Below are positions 37,152 to 46,552 of a DNA stretch of 64,000 nt, one piece after another. Both the position numbers and the translations under genes were made by a program. The DNA lies in assembly GCF_012927205.1 (NCBI RefSeq), contig NZ_JABBGC010000004.1:1-64000 (forward strand). The letters are read 5' to 3'. This DNA is from Chitinophaga fulva. Its GTDB lineage: Bacteria > Bacteroidota > Bacteroidia > Chitinophagales > Chitinophagaceae. The notes under the pieces were generated by a model. It was not told the origin of the DNA. It was given only the letters and a program-made list of their open reading frames with translations, and searched no databases. Position 1 is the first letter of the stretch; every line of letters begins with the position of its first letter.

Positions 37152-39767
37152 ATGCACGCTAACTACAGGAAACTGTTATGGCTACTGCCATGCGTAGCCC
37201 TCTTTACATCCGTTGATGTAATGGCGCAATCGAAAAAGAAACGTAGCTGGCTTTTCGGCAAGAAAACTCCTGCCGTTGTTGCCGATACGACCGCCAAAAA
37301 GAAACCCGATACCAAAGGACTGAAGCCTTACAAAGAGGTGATTACGGCCGATGCCATCACTGTTGACGGTCTGTTTAAGGTACACCGGGTGAAGACAGAC
37401 TATTACTTTGAAATCCCCCTGAAACTGGCTGGCCGGCAGATACTGGTAGTGAACAAATTGTCCAAAGTACCGGAACAGCTCAATGAAGCAGGTGTCAACA
37501 AAGGGATGAACTATGCCAATATGGTCATCACTTTTGAAAGAGATACCCTGCTGAATAAAATTTTCCTGCGCAAGCAGAATCCTTTCCTGGAAGTACCCGC
37601 CAGCAACGCTATTGCACAGTCAGTGGCCGATAACTTCATCCCTTCCCTGATTGATCAGTTTAAGATAGAAGCTTATAATAAAGACACTACCGCTTTTGTG
37701 GTGAATGTCTCCAAACTGTTCGACGGCTCCAACAGCAGTATCAACAACGTTTTTGAGTCATTGGGCCTGCCGGGTTCCCCTATTAAGGACCTGTCCCGCA
37801 TCCGTGGCATCAAGTCCTTCCAGGATAATATCGTGGCTAAATCGGAGTTGACCGCCAAAATCACCGGCGTGGAAATATCCATCGAAACCACTACCAACCT
37901 GGTACTGCTCAGCGAACAGCCGATGAAGGCCCGTTTCGCTGACAGAAGAGTCGGCCTGTTTACCACGCCCCGCTGGTATTTCAGCGATGCACAGCATAAA
38001 CTGGAGCAAAGAGAACTGATCACCCGTTGGAGACTGGAGCCTAAACCGGAAGATATGCAGCGGTATATGAACGGTGAACTGGTAGAACCCAGGAAGCCTA
38101 TCATATATTATATCGACGCCAGCACACCTGCCCAATGGCGCCCATATATCAAAGCCGGTATCGAAGACTGGCAGAAAGCTTTCGAAGCTGCCGGATTTAA
38201 AAATGCTATTATCGCTAAAGATGCGCCGATCAATGACCCTGACTTTGACGGAGACGACGTCCGCTACTCTGTGGTGACTTACGCCGCTTCTGCCAAAGCT
38301 AACGCCATGGGCCCTTCTGTAATAGATCCCCGTTCCGGCGAAATTCTTGAATCAGATATCATCTGGTGGCACAACGTGATGAGCACCCTCCATTCCTGGA
38401 TTCGTATCCAGACAGGCGCCATCGATCCGCGTGCCCGTGGCAACCACTTCAGTGATTCCCTGATGGGCCATGCTATCCGCTTTGTATCCAGCCATGAAGT
38501 AGGCCATACTTTAGGCCTGCAGCATAATATGGGCAGCTCTTTTGCCTTCGATGTGGACTCCCTGCGCTCTCCGGAATTTACCTCCCGCATGGGTGGTACG
38601 GCGCCGTCTATCATGGACTACGCCCGTTTTAACTACGTAGCGCAGCCTGGTGATAACGTGACGCAGATCACTCCTGCCATCGGCGTATATGATAAATTCG
38701 CCATTGGCTGGGCTTACCGTTATACCGGTAAAAATCCCCATGAAGAACTGCCGGAGCTGAACAAACAGTTACGTGCACACGAAAATGACCCGCTCTACGC
38801 TTTCGGTGAACAACAGGATATCCGCGATGCCATTGACCCGCGTGCCCAGATAGAAGACCTCGGTAACGACGCTGTGAAAGCCAGCCGCTATGGTTTGCAG
38901 AACCTGAAACGTATTGTGCCGCAAATCCTCAGCTGGACCCGCGAAGAAGGCCAATCCTACGATGAAGCCGGTAAAATGCTCAACAGCGCTATTGGCCAGT
39001 GGAACCAATACGGCTATCATGTGATGGCCAATGTGGGAGGTATCTATGTTACACCTACCGTATTCGGTCAGCAACAGAACAGCTATGTGCATGTGCCCAA
39101 AAAGAAACAACAGGAAGCGGTAAAATACTTACTGGAAGAGGTGTTTAACACACCGGCATGGCTGTTTAAGAATGAGATCTACGCTAAAAGTTATCCGATC
39201 AAAGAGAGTCCCATCGGTAATATGGAATATGGGGCCCTCGTATATGCGAAAGGGTTACAGTCTTATTTCTTCTACGACCTGCTGCGCGATGAGCGCCTGT
39301 CCCGCATGATGGAGAATGAAGCGGCTAACGGTTCCGCTGCTTACACCGTAGCTGACCTGATGCAGGACATGCATAACGGCATTTTTGCCAAAACCATCAA
39401 AGGCCAACCACTGGATATCTTTGAACGCAACAGCCAGAAAGGCTTTGTGGACGCATTGATCGTGAGCATCGATAAATCTGTTGCCCGTCCGGATGCGAAG
39501 AAATTACAAGAGGAGTTTACGCCGGCAGACCTGCACAACTTCTGCTCTTTTGCCTTGCAGCCGCAACAAAAAGAAACAGAACGTGCCTCCCGTAACCTTC
39601 AGTATTTTTCTATTCACCGTGTATCTGACGCCGTTAGTGCCAAACGGGGTGAGATGGTACGCCTGCAGCAACTGCTTAATAGCCGTAAAAACAGCAGCGA
39701 CCGTGCTACCGCTGATCACTATAACGACCTGATCATCCGTATGCAACAAGCGCTGAACAACAAATAA
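37152..39767 (+). CDS. secreted zinc-dependent metalloprotease (DUF5117-type), operon with SusCD
   Basis: 871 residues with a signal peptide (cleavage near VMAQ, residue 26). The zinc site HEVGHTLGLQH starts at residue 448, followed by SIMDYARFNYVAQPGDNV as the Met-turn. The overall plan is the same as the protease at 2319-4871, and long blocks agree, for example RWRLEPKPEDM and the segment EDWQKAFEAAGFKNAII. It is followed by susC after 33 bp and susD 11 bp later, so it probably makes peptides for that transporter. Promoter and long leader are described in the preceding region. Confidence 0.93.
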   Translation: MHANYRKLLWLLPCVALFTSVDVMAQSKKKRSWLFGKKTPAVVADTTAKKKPDTKGLKPYKEVITADAITVDGLFKVHRVKTDYYFEIPLKLAGRQILVVNKLSKVPEQLNEAGVNKGMNYANMVITFERDTLLNKIFLRKQNPFLEVPASNAIAQSVADNFIPSLIDQFKIEAYNKDTTAFVVNVSKLFDGSNSSINNVFESLGLPGSPIKDLSRIRGIKSFQDNIVAKSELTAKITGVEISIETTTNLVLLSEQPMKARFADRRVGLFTTPRWYFSDAQHKLEQRELITRWRLEPKPEDMQRYMNGELVEPRKPIIYYIDASTPAQWRPYIKAGIEDWQKAFEAAGFKNAIIAKDAPINDPDFDGDDVRYSVVTYAASAKANAMGPSVIDPRSGEILESDIIWWHNVMSTLHSWIRIQTGAIDPRARGNHFSDSLMGHAIRFVSSHEVGHTLGLQHNMGSSFAFDVDSLRSPEFTSRMGGTAPSIMDYARFNYVAQPGDNVTQITPAIGVYDKFAIGWAYRYTGKNPHEELPELNKQLRAHENDPLYAFGEQQDIRDAIDPRAQIEDLGNDAVKASRYGLQNLKRIVPQILSWTREEGQSYDEAGKMLNSAIGQWNQYGYHVMANVGGIYVTPTVFGQQQNSYVHVPKKKQQEAVKYLLEEVFNTPAWLFKNEIYAKSYPIKESPIGNMEYGALVYAKGLQSYFFYDLLRDERLSRMMENEAANGSAAYTVADLMQDMHNGIFAKTIKGQPLDIFERNSQKGFVDALIVSIDKSVARPDAKKLQEEFTPADLHNFCSFALQPQQKETERASRNLQYFSIHRVSDAVSAKRGEMVRLQQLLNSRKNSSDRATADHYNDLIIRMQQALNNK

Positions 39768-39800
39768 TAAATCAATTATCAACCTGTACATCTGTCAACA

Positions 39801-42800
39801 ATGAAGAAAAATCAGATTTTGGCAAAAGTCTTTTGCCTGCTGCTGGCAGCTTGTCTTTCCCCTTTCCTGGCACAGGCGCAGAGCGCCCCGCGCGTCATTA
39901 AGGGTAAAGTAGTGGATGCCACTTCCGGCGAGGCCTTGCCGGGGGTATCTGTATATGCCAGCAATAAAACCATCGGTACCGCTACCGGTACGGAGAATGT
40001 GATCGAAAACATCAGTATCGGTGCTATCACCGATGAAAAAGGGGAATTCTCCCTGAAGCTGCCAGACTCCCTGTCTGTAAAGCAGCTGACCATCGGTTAC
40101 ATGGGCTACGAAACCAAACTGCTGAGCCTTACCGCCAGCAACCACTACAAAGTGGGCCTGTCTTCCAGCGGTAAAAGCCTGAATGAGTTTGTGTTTACCG
40201 GTTACCAGACCATTAAAAAGAATAAGTCTACCGGTGCTATCGATAAGATCAGCATGGACAAGGTGGAAGTTGCCGGTGTGATGAGCGTAGAGCAGATGCT
40301 GCAAGGGCAGCTCTCCGGTGTGGCGATCACGCCGCAGTCCGGCGCTCCTGGCCAGGCTGCCAAAATCCGTATCCGTGGTACATCTTCCCTTCAGGGCACA
40401 CAGGACCCGCTGTGGGTGATTGACGGGCTGCCTATTGAAGGCACCAACCTGCCCAGCGCTGATGACGCCAAGTCTATCGATCAGCTGTATACCACCGCTA
40501 TCGCCGGTTACAGCCCTTCCGATATCGAAAGCATCACCGTGCTGAAAGATGCGGCGGCTACTGCCATCTACGGCGCCCGCGCCGCCAATGGCGTGATCGT
40601 GATCACCACCAAATCCGGTAAGAAAAGCGAACGGATGACCGTTAATTACCGCAACAACTTTACGTTTACACAGAAGCCGGACCTGGGCCGCCTTAACCTG
40701 TTGAACAGCGACCAGAAAGTTAATCTGGAACTGGACCTGTTCAAATCAGACTTCACCTTTCTGCCGAACAACGGTAGTGTGTCCAAAATCTTCAACAAAT
40801 ATAATGTAACGCCGGAAGATCTTGCCACTAAAGGTTTTGATGGTATCAACCCTGCTGCCCGTAATGAGATCAATGCCCTGAGAGGTATTAATACCAACTG
40901 GAACGACCTGATCTTCCGCAGTGCTTTCACGCAGGAACACAGTGTAAGCGTTTCCGGTGGCGGCGATAAATCTACTTATTACTTTAGCGGCGGTTACTAT
41001 GACGAAAAAGGCGCTACCATCGGTACAGGCGCTAACCGTTATAACATCACCCTGAAAACAGATTACGACATTACCGACAAACTGAAATTCTCTGCCGGTA
41101 TATTCGCCAATCAGCGTACACAAACCTCTTTCTATGCCAACCGTGCTGGTAATACCAGTCCGGTGCAGTATTCCCGCCTGGCTAATCCGTATACACCTGT
41201 ATATGATGCCAATGGCAATTACGTGTATGACCGGAACATCGGCGGCGACAGGAACGTGGTTGACTTCAACCTGCTGGAAGAACGTAAAAATACCAGCAAC
41301 ACACTGAAGACGCAGTCCGTAAACACCAACTTCAAACTGGATTACGAAGTGATCCCCCGCCTGCATATCAGTTCTCAACTGGGTATCCAGTCTGATATCA
41401 CTACCGGCGAACAGATCGCTTTGGAAAATACTTACCTGATGCGTTTGCTGTCAGACCAGAACATGCGTTTTGATCCTGCTACCGGCACACAGAAAACCAT
41501 CATCCCTAAAGGTGGTATCATTACCAATACCAATAGGAACATGCAGCAGTATACGCTCAAGACAATGGCGGAGTACAGCTTCAATGTGAATAAAAACCAT
41601 GATTTTAATTTCATGGTAGGTAATGAGGTAAGAAGGGTAAAAGACAAATACCAGACTGCTACGGGCTACGGTTTTGATCCTAAAACACTGACTACTATTC
41701 CGATTAAGTTCCAGAATGATAACGATGCTAAAGATCTGTATACTAACAGGAACACCTATGTGGAGAACGCCTTCGTGTCTTTCTTTGGTACCGGCAGCTA
41801 TACGCTGAACAACCGTTATACACTGGGTGGTAGCATCCGTTTCGATGGTTCCGACCTGTTTGGCGTAGACCCGAAATACAAATACCTGCCGCTGTGGTCT
41901 GTGAGTGGTTTATGGCGTGTGATGGAAGAACCCTTTATGCGGAACGTACGTTTCCTCAATACCCTGAATGTGCGTGCCTCCTATGGTTTGCAGGGTAACG
42001 TGGACAAAAATACCTCTCCTTTCGTAATGGGTACTTATGTTAATACACCCATTCTTCCCGGAGATCCTGTACAGATCATCAAAGTGGATGCTCCGCCAAA
42101 TGCTAAGCTCCGCTGGGAAAAGACTATCAACAAAAATATCGGTATTGACCTGAGCTTCCTGAAAAACAGGATCAGCATCACAGCCGATTATTACGATCGT
42201 CATGGTAAAGACCTGATCAACGTATATGCTTTGGCGTTGGAGACCGGTTTCCAGAACATGGCTGTTAACTGGGCAGAGATGCGTAACCGTGGTGTGGAGG
42301 TAAGCGTAAGCACCCGTAATATCATCCGTAAGGACTTCCGCTGGACCACCGACTTCAACTTCTCCTATAACAAAAACACCGTATTGCGCGAAACGCTGGC
42401 AGACAACTCCTATTTCCCTTCCAGAGAAGGCAATCCAACCGGAACGATCTGGGGTATTGATTATGCCGGTCTTAATGACCATGGTATGATCATGGTGAAC
42501 CACGATGGCAAAACAATATCTTTGACTGAGCTGTTGAAACTGGGTGATGACTTTGCCGGTGATCCGGACCTGGGTGGTCTGTTCCCTTATTCCGGATTGT
42601 CTAATGACCAGCAGCGTGCGCTGATGCGTAACATGGGCAACAGCGATCCGCTGTATACCGGTGGTCTGAACAACAGCTTTACCTATAAGCAGTTTGACCT
42701 GTCTATCGGTTTACTGTTTAACCTGGGACAGAAAGTGAAAATACAACCACCATACAATCCGTTCTACTTCGATCGTGGTGCAAACACTACCACCGCTATC

Positions 42801-43172
42801 CTTGACCGCTGGACTCCTTCCAATCCCAATGGACAATATCCCGGCTTGTTTGGCAGTGGCGCGCAAACACCGGAAGATGTAAGACTGTTGGGCAACTGGC
42901 TGAAAGACAAGTACTACCAGTATACAAGCCTGGGAATGTTTATACGCGATGCCGGATATGTGCGTGTACGTAACATCACGCTGGGTTATCGCCTGACGGA
43001 AAATGTATGCAGCCGTATCCACCTGAAAGGATTGAAGGTAACCGGTGAAGTGCGCAACCCGTTTGTATTTGGTGCTAACTATGACGGCTATATGGACCCG
43101 GAAACAATGGGTAACATCTACGCTCAGCCTATTCCAAAAACATTCACCATTGGTCTGAATGCCACTTTCTAA
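39801..43172 (+). CDS. SusC/RagA-family transporter, protease-linked
   Basis: 1123 residues. Signal peptide 1-27 (FLAQAQ), carboxypeptidase-like fold (VIKGKVVDATSGEALPGVSV) with a 20-residue insertion, TonB-box-like NEFVFTGYQT, plug (MLQGQLSGVAITPQSG; DIESITVLKDAAATAIYGAR) and barrel ending KTFTIGLNATF. No STN domain, so it is not expected to signal to an anti-sigma. Located between the zinc protease and susD in one operon. By context it may import oligopeptides. Some related pairs act in peptide uptake (RagAB is the known example in Porphyromonas), which supports but does not prove the assignment. Confidence 0.95.
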   Translation: MKKNQILAKVFCLLLAACLSPFLAQAQSAPRVIKGKVVDATSGEALPGVSVYASNKTIGTATGTENVIENISIGAITDEKGEFSLKLPDSLSVKQLTIGYMGYETKLLSLTASNHYKVGLSSSGKSLNEFVFTGYQTIKKNKSTGAIDKISMDKVEVAGVMSVEQMLQGQLSGVAITPQSGAPGQAAKIRIRGTSSLQGTQDPLWVIDGLPIEGTNLPSADDAKSIDQLYTTAIAGYSPSDIESITVLKDAAATAIYGARAANGVIVITTKSGKKSERMTVNYRNNFTFTQKPDLGRLNLLNSDQKVNLELDLFKSDFTFLPNNGSVSKIFNKYNVTPEDLATKGFDGINPAARNEINALRGINTNWNDLIFRSAFTQEHSVSVSGGGDKSTYYFSGGYYDEKGATIGTGANRYNITLKTDYDITDKLKFSAGIFANQRTQTSFYANRAGNTSPVQYSRLANPYTPVYDANGNYVYDRNIGGDRNVVDFNLLEERKNTSNTLKTQSVNTNFKLDYEVIPRLHISSQLGIQSDITTGEQIALENTYLMRLLSDQNMRFDPATGTQKTIIPKGGIITNTNRNMQQYTLKTMAEYSFNVNKNHDFNFMVGNEVRRVKDKYQTATGYGFDPKTLTTIPIKFQNDNDAKDLYTNRNTYVENAFVSFFGTGSYTLNNRYTLGGSIRFDGSDLFGVDPKYKYLPLWSVSGLWRVMEEPFMRNVRFLNTLNVRASYGLQGNVDKNTSPFVMGTYVNTPILPGDPVQIIKVDAPPNAKLRWEKTINKNIGIDLSFLKNRISITADYYDRHGKDLINVYALALETGFQNMAVNWAEMRNRGVEVSVSTRNIIRKDFRWTTDFNFSYNKNTVLRETLADNSYFPSREGNPTGTIWGIDYAGLNDHGMIMVNHDGKTISLTELLKLGDDFAGDPDLGGLFPYSGLSNDQQRALMRNMGNSDPLYTGGLNNSFTYKQFDLSIGLLFNLGQKVKIQPPYNPFYFDRGANTTTAILDRWTPSNPNGQYPGLFGSGAQTPEDVRLLGNWLKDKYYQYTSLGMFIRDAGYVRVRNITLGYRLTENVCSRIHLKGLKVTGEVRNPFVFGANYDGYMDPETMGNIYAQPIPKTFTIGLNATF

Positions 43173-43183
43173 AACTGTAACAC

Positions 43184-44518
43184 ATGCGTAAAGTAATATA
43201 TACCACCGGATTGATCGCAGCGCTGGCTGCTTTCTCCTCCTGTAAAAAATACCTGGACATCGTGCCGGTAGGGAAGGTCGTTCCCACTACGGTAGAAGAT
43301 TTCCGCAAAGAACTGGATGCTGCTTATACTCTCGCCAAAGGAGATAAAGGGTTGGCTTCCTATCGCAGCGATGAAATAAAAATGAATGAAACGCGTAGCA
43401 GTGACGTGAATCAACTGAAGCCAAATTTTTTCTGGGAAGAAAACGAAGGCGTAAACATTTTCACTTATAACTGGAAAGACTATTATCAGCAGATCTTTTA
43501 TGCCAACCACCTCATCGATGCGGTAGGTGGCGCTACAGAAGGTACACCGGCGCAGATCAATCAACTGGCAGGGGAAGCTTATCTGGTGAGGGCTTATGCT
43601 CACTTCAATCTTGTCAATCTGTTCGGTAAACCTTATAACGAAGCTACAGCCGGTACTGATAAAGCTGTTCCGCTAATTACAAAGATCGATCTGCAGAAAG
43701 CTACACCGCGTAATACCGTCAAAGAAGTTTATGATCAGGTGATTTCAGACGTGGAAGCGGGTCTCGCTTTGGTGAACGTAGACCAGTTTGAAACCACTTC
43801 TTCCTATCGCTTTTCCAAGCTCTCCGGACTGGCATTAGCGGCGCGGGTATATCTCTATACCCATCAGTGGGATAAATCCCTGACAGCTGCGAAGGCTCTG
43901 CTGGAGAAGAAGCCAACACTGGCAGATTTCAACAAAAGCAACAATTTACCTACGTTATATAATTCTGTAGAGTCTATTCAGGCATTTGAACAGAACTATA
44001 ATGCCATCAGTATTCAGACCGCTTTTGTATCAGACAAACTGTATGCGCTGTATGATCAGACTGGTGATTTGCGTCTGAAAATATTCTATGCTAAAGACGC
44101 CAAACAGAATAATACTGTTGCGAAAGTCGGCTTTAGCAATAGCTATCGTCAGTCTTTCCGTGTGGCAGAAATATACCTGATCGCAGCAGAAGCTGCCGCC
44201 CAGCTGAATCAGCCTGATCTGGCCCGTAACTACCTGAGTGAGCTGAAGAAGAACCGCCTCACACCGGCGTTCTATCAGACAGAAGTTACCCGTCTGGCTG
44301 CCCTCACCGGCGCCGATCTGTTAAAAGAGATACAGGATGAGCGTTTCCGTGAGCTGGCCTTCGAAGGTCACCGCTGGTTTGATTTGCGGAGAACAACACA
44401 GCCACAGATTGTACACGCCTTAAAAGCCAGGACAGTGACGCTGCAGGCCGGTGATCCGCGGTATACTATCAAAATACCTACCGAAGCCATCGCCAACAAT
44501 CCGTTGCTGACAGACTAA
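43184..44518 (+). CDS. SusD/RagB-family lipoprotein, protease-linked
   Basis: 444 residues; lipobox FSSC (Cys20) followed by KKYLDIVPVGKVVPTT. The TPR-like helices include NQLAGEAYLVRAYAHFNLVN, the conserved 'E-A-x-F-L-R-A-x-x-x-F-x-L-v' SusD signature, and the C-terminal region has IQDERFRELAFEGHRWFDLR, the standard SusD C-terminal motif. It is 11 bp after susC and ends the operon at a strong terminator. Confidence 0.95.
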   Translation: MRKVIYTTGLIAALAAFSSCKKYLDIVPVGKVVPTTVEDFRKELDAAYTLAKGDKGLASYRSDEIKMNETRSSDVNQLKPNFFWEENEGVNIFTYNWKDYYQQIFYANHLIDAVGGATEGTPAQINQLAGEAYLVRAYAHFNLVNLFGKPYNEATAGTDKAVPLITKIDLQKATPRNTVKEVYDQVISDVEAGLALVNVDQFETTSSYRFSKLSGLALAARVYLYTHQWDKSLTAAKALLEKKPTLADFNKSNNLPTLYNSVESIQAFEQNYNAISIQTAFVSDKLYALYDQTGDLRLKIFYAKDAKQNNTVAKVGFSNSYRQSFRVAEIYLIAAEAAAQLNQPDLARNYLSELKKNRLTPAFYQTEVTRLAALTGADLLKEIQDERFRELAFEGHRWFDLRRTTQPQIVHALKARTVTLQAGDPRYTIKIPTEAIANNPLLTD

Positions 44519-44550
44519 CGGTAGAAGATATACGGACTTTAAATGAGATG

Positions 44551-44578
44551 GCCCCCGGTATGTACCGGGGGCTTTTTT
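44551..44578 (+). terminator. terminator of the protease-susCD operon
   Basis: GCCCCCGGTA/TACCGGGGGC perfect stem with a 2-nt loop and T6, 32 bp after the susD stop. Confidence 0.93.
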
Positions 44579-44581
44579 ATG

Positions 44582-44589
44582 TATATTTG
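44582..44589 (+). promoter_or_regulatory. -7 element of the AraC-type regulator gene
   Basis: TATATTTG matches TAnnTTTG. It ends 8 bp before the ATG at 44598, so transcription should start at or within a few bases of the start codon. The matching -33 position falls within the preceding terminator stem. Confidence 0.65.
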
Positions 44590-44597
44590 TTAACATC

Positions 44598-45464
44598 ATG
44601 TTTCATCGCTTTCCTCCCATATCCGCTCCTGTTGCCGATCCGTCTTTCCTGACCAGTAACGGCGAGATTTTCGCCAAACTGAAGCAGGAATCAGAAGCCG
44701 GTAAACGCACTGTATTCGTGACAGAACATACCCTCATCTTTGTCACCAAAGGTGTGAAGCTGTTACATCTGCCGGAAGAAACGGTCGAAGCGGGTCCGGA
44801 TACCGTGATATTGCTGAAGAAAGGGATTTATGTCATGGCGGAATACATAGAGGAAGGACTGAACTTTGAAGCGTTGATGTTGTTTTTGCCGGTGAAATTG
44901 TTGAAAGGGATTGCCACCGAGCCGTTCTTTCATAGTAGTAAAACACCTTCCACAACGCCTTATACCGTTTTTAACGGCAATGAGCTGGTGCAGGCTTTCA
45001 AAGCCCACCTACGCCTGTATTTCGATAAACCTGTATTGTACACCAGTCAACTCTTGGCGTTAAAACAAAGAGAGATATTATTACTGCTGATGAACGGAGA
45101 ACATCAGCGTGAGGTGGTAGACTTCATCACCGCAGCACTCAGTACCGAACCAGCTGACCTGGATGAGGTGATGCGTACCTATTTATTACAGCCTGTTACC
45201 CTGGAGGACCTGGCCAACCTGACGAACCGCAGCCTGGCTACTTTTAAACGCGATTTCCAGCGCATGTACCATATGCCGCCCCGGCAGTGGATCAATGAGC
45301 AGCGGTTGCAACATGCCCGGCTGTTGCTGGAGAATACCCGGTTACCGGTAGGGGAGATCGCCGGAAACTGCGGCTACGACAGCACTTCCCATTTTATCCG
45401 CATCTTTAAGAAGAAGTTCGGGCATACCCCGCAGGCTATACGAGCCGAAATGACGATTGATTGA
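44598..45464 (+). CDS. AraC-family transcriptional regulator
   Basis: 288 residues. The N-terminal 170 residues form a cupin-like sensing domain (FVTKGVKLLHLPEETVEAGP). The C-terminal part from about 190 carries the two AraC helix-turn-helix motifs: LEDLANLTNRSLATFKRDFQ and VGEIAGNCGYDSTSHFIRIF. The effector is unknown. It is transcribed from its own promoter after the susD terminator and lies 61 bp ahead of the SDR gene, which it may regulate; such AraC-SDR neighbours are frequent. Confidence 0.93.
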   Translation: MFHRFPPISAPVADPSFLTSNGEIFAKLKQESEAGKRTVFVTEHTLIFVTKGVKLLHLPEETVEAGPDTVILLKKGIYVMAEYIEEGLNFEALMLFLPVKLLKGIATEPFFHSSKTPSTTPYTVFNGNELVQAFKAHLRLYFDKPVLYTSQLLALKQREILLLLMNGEHQREVVDFITAALSTEPADLDEVMRTYLLQPVTLEDLANLTNRSLATFKRDFQRMYHMPPRQWINEQRLQHARLLLENTRLPVGEIAGNCGYDSTSHFIRIFKKKFGHTPQAIRAEMTID

Positions 45465-45498
45465 GCCATCCGGACTATCCAACCGATAATGCCTTCGA

Positions 45499-45506
45499 TA
45501 ATTTTG
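45499..45506 (+). promoter_or_regulatory. -7 element of the SDR gene
   Basis: TAATTTTG matches TAnnTTTG. It lies 19 bp before the ATG at 45526. The in-frame GTG at 45508 is immediately downstream of the box and too close to be the start. Confidence 0.65.
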
Positions 45507-45525
45507 TGTGATAAAATCATATAGC

Positions 45526-46128
45526 ATGAAAATAATATTGATAGGCGGTCACGGTACCATTGGCAAAACAATAGCCGCTGCGCTGGCACCCAGGCACGAA
45601 GTGATCATTGCCGGTCGCAATAGTGGTGATATCCGCGTGGACATCACGTCTGAAGAATCCGTCGAAAAAATGTTCCGGGAGCTGAAAACCGTCGATGCCT
45701 GTATTTGCACCGCTGGTACCGGCTACTACGGCGATTTTGCTGCCATGCGCCAGCAGCATATGCTGCCCGGTATCCAGGGCAAGTTAATGGGGCAGGTAAA
45801 CCTGGTCCTGATCGGGAAAGACTACCTCGCAGAAGGAGGCTCTTTTACATTGACATCGGGTGTTGCATCGCAGTTGCCTGCTAAAAACGGCACTTGTGTG
45901 GCCATGATCAATGGAGCGGTCAACAGTTTTGTGCTGGGGGCCTCCCAGGAGCTGAAGAGAGACCAGCGCATCAACGTGGTTAGTCCCGGCCTGGTAGAAG
46001 ACAGCGGGGAGCGTTATGGGGCGCTGTTTCCAGGCTACAACCTGGTTCCTATGCAGCGGGTGGTGAACGCCTATTTACTGAGTGTGGAAGGCGCCGTGAA
46101 CGGGAGGATTATCGAAGCACATTTTTAA
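45526..46128 (+). CDS. short-chain dehydrogenase/reductase
   Basis: 200 residues from the ATG at 45526; the frame opens at a GTG at 45508 but the ATG follows the promoter at a normal distance and starts directly with the Rossmann strand MKIILIGGHGTIG (glycine-rich NAD(P)-binding loop). Later elements: CICTAGTGYYGD (the NAG-equivalent) and LTSGVASQLPAKNGTCVAMINGAV, where the catalytic Ser is present but the canonical YxxxK is not seen in usual form (the Tyr position is Cys/Val). This atypical short SDR type lacks the Tyr, so its reaction is uncertain. Its stop codon overlaps the stop of the convergent lipoprotein gene. Confidence 0.85.
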   Translation: MKIILIGGHGTIGKTIAAALAPRHEVIIAGRNSGDIRVDITSEESVEKMFRELKTVDACICTAGTGYYGDFAAMRQQHMLPGIQGKLMGQVNLVLIGKDYLAEGGSFTLTSGVASQLPAKNGTCVAMINGAVNSFVLGASQELKRDQRINVVSPGLVEDSGERYGALFPGYNLVPMQRVVNAYLLSVEGAVNGRIIEAHF

Positions 46129-46550
46129 TAATCTACCCTTGTGCCCTGAAAAAAGTTGATCGTGGTGACCTGATTGGCTTTCAACGTTAGCATACGGGTG
46201 ATACATTCCATATACGCCACCGAAAAGGTTACGATCCGGTAATCACCCGGTTTACTGACGATGATGGCCGGACTCTCGCTGAAAATCTTTCTGATGGTAT
46301 CATTACCAAAGAGCGCAATGACGCCATCCTGTATTACATGTCCATCCATTCTGTCATATACCCTAATCCGGACCATGCTATTGCCACCGGCAACAGCAGT
46401 ATCCTTTTGGGAAGCAAGGCAATAGGTGCCTTTTATGTTGTAACTACCTGTGGCGGGCGGTTTCCTGAGATAGTGCCGGTTGGCAGTACAGTACCTGCTG
46501 GTATGACAGGAAACCAACAGTATGGGCAATAGGGAGATTAACCATTTCAT
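46125..46550 (-). CDS. small lipoprotein of unknown function
   Basis: 141 residues; lipobox LVSC (Cys15). The mature part looks like one beta-sandwich with strands such as SMVRIRVYDRMDGHVIQDGV, reminiscent of carboxypeptidase-regulatory-like domains. It follows the metallophosphoesterase by 2 bp on the same strand, so they form an operon. The 3' end overlaps the SDR gene stop (tail-to-tail overlap of 4 bp). Function not recognised. Confidence 0.75.
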   Translation of the reverse strand: MKWLISLLPILLVSCHTSRYCTANRHYLRKPPATGSYNIKGTYCLASQKDTAVAGGNSMVRIRVYDRMDGHVIQDGVIALFGNDTIRKIFSESPAIIVSKPGDYRIVTFSVAYMECITRMLTLKANQVTTINFFQGTRVDY

Positions 46551-46552
46551 TG

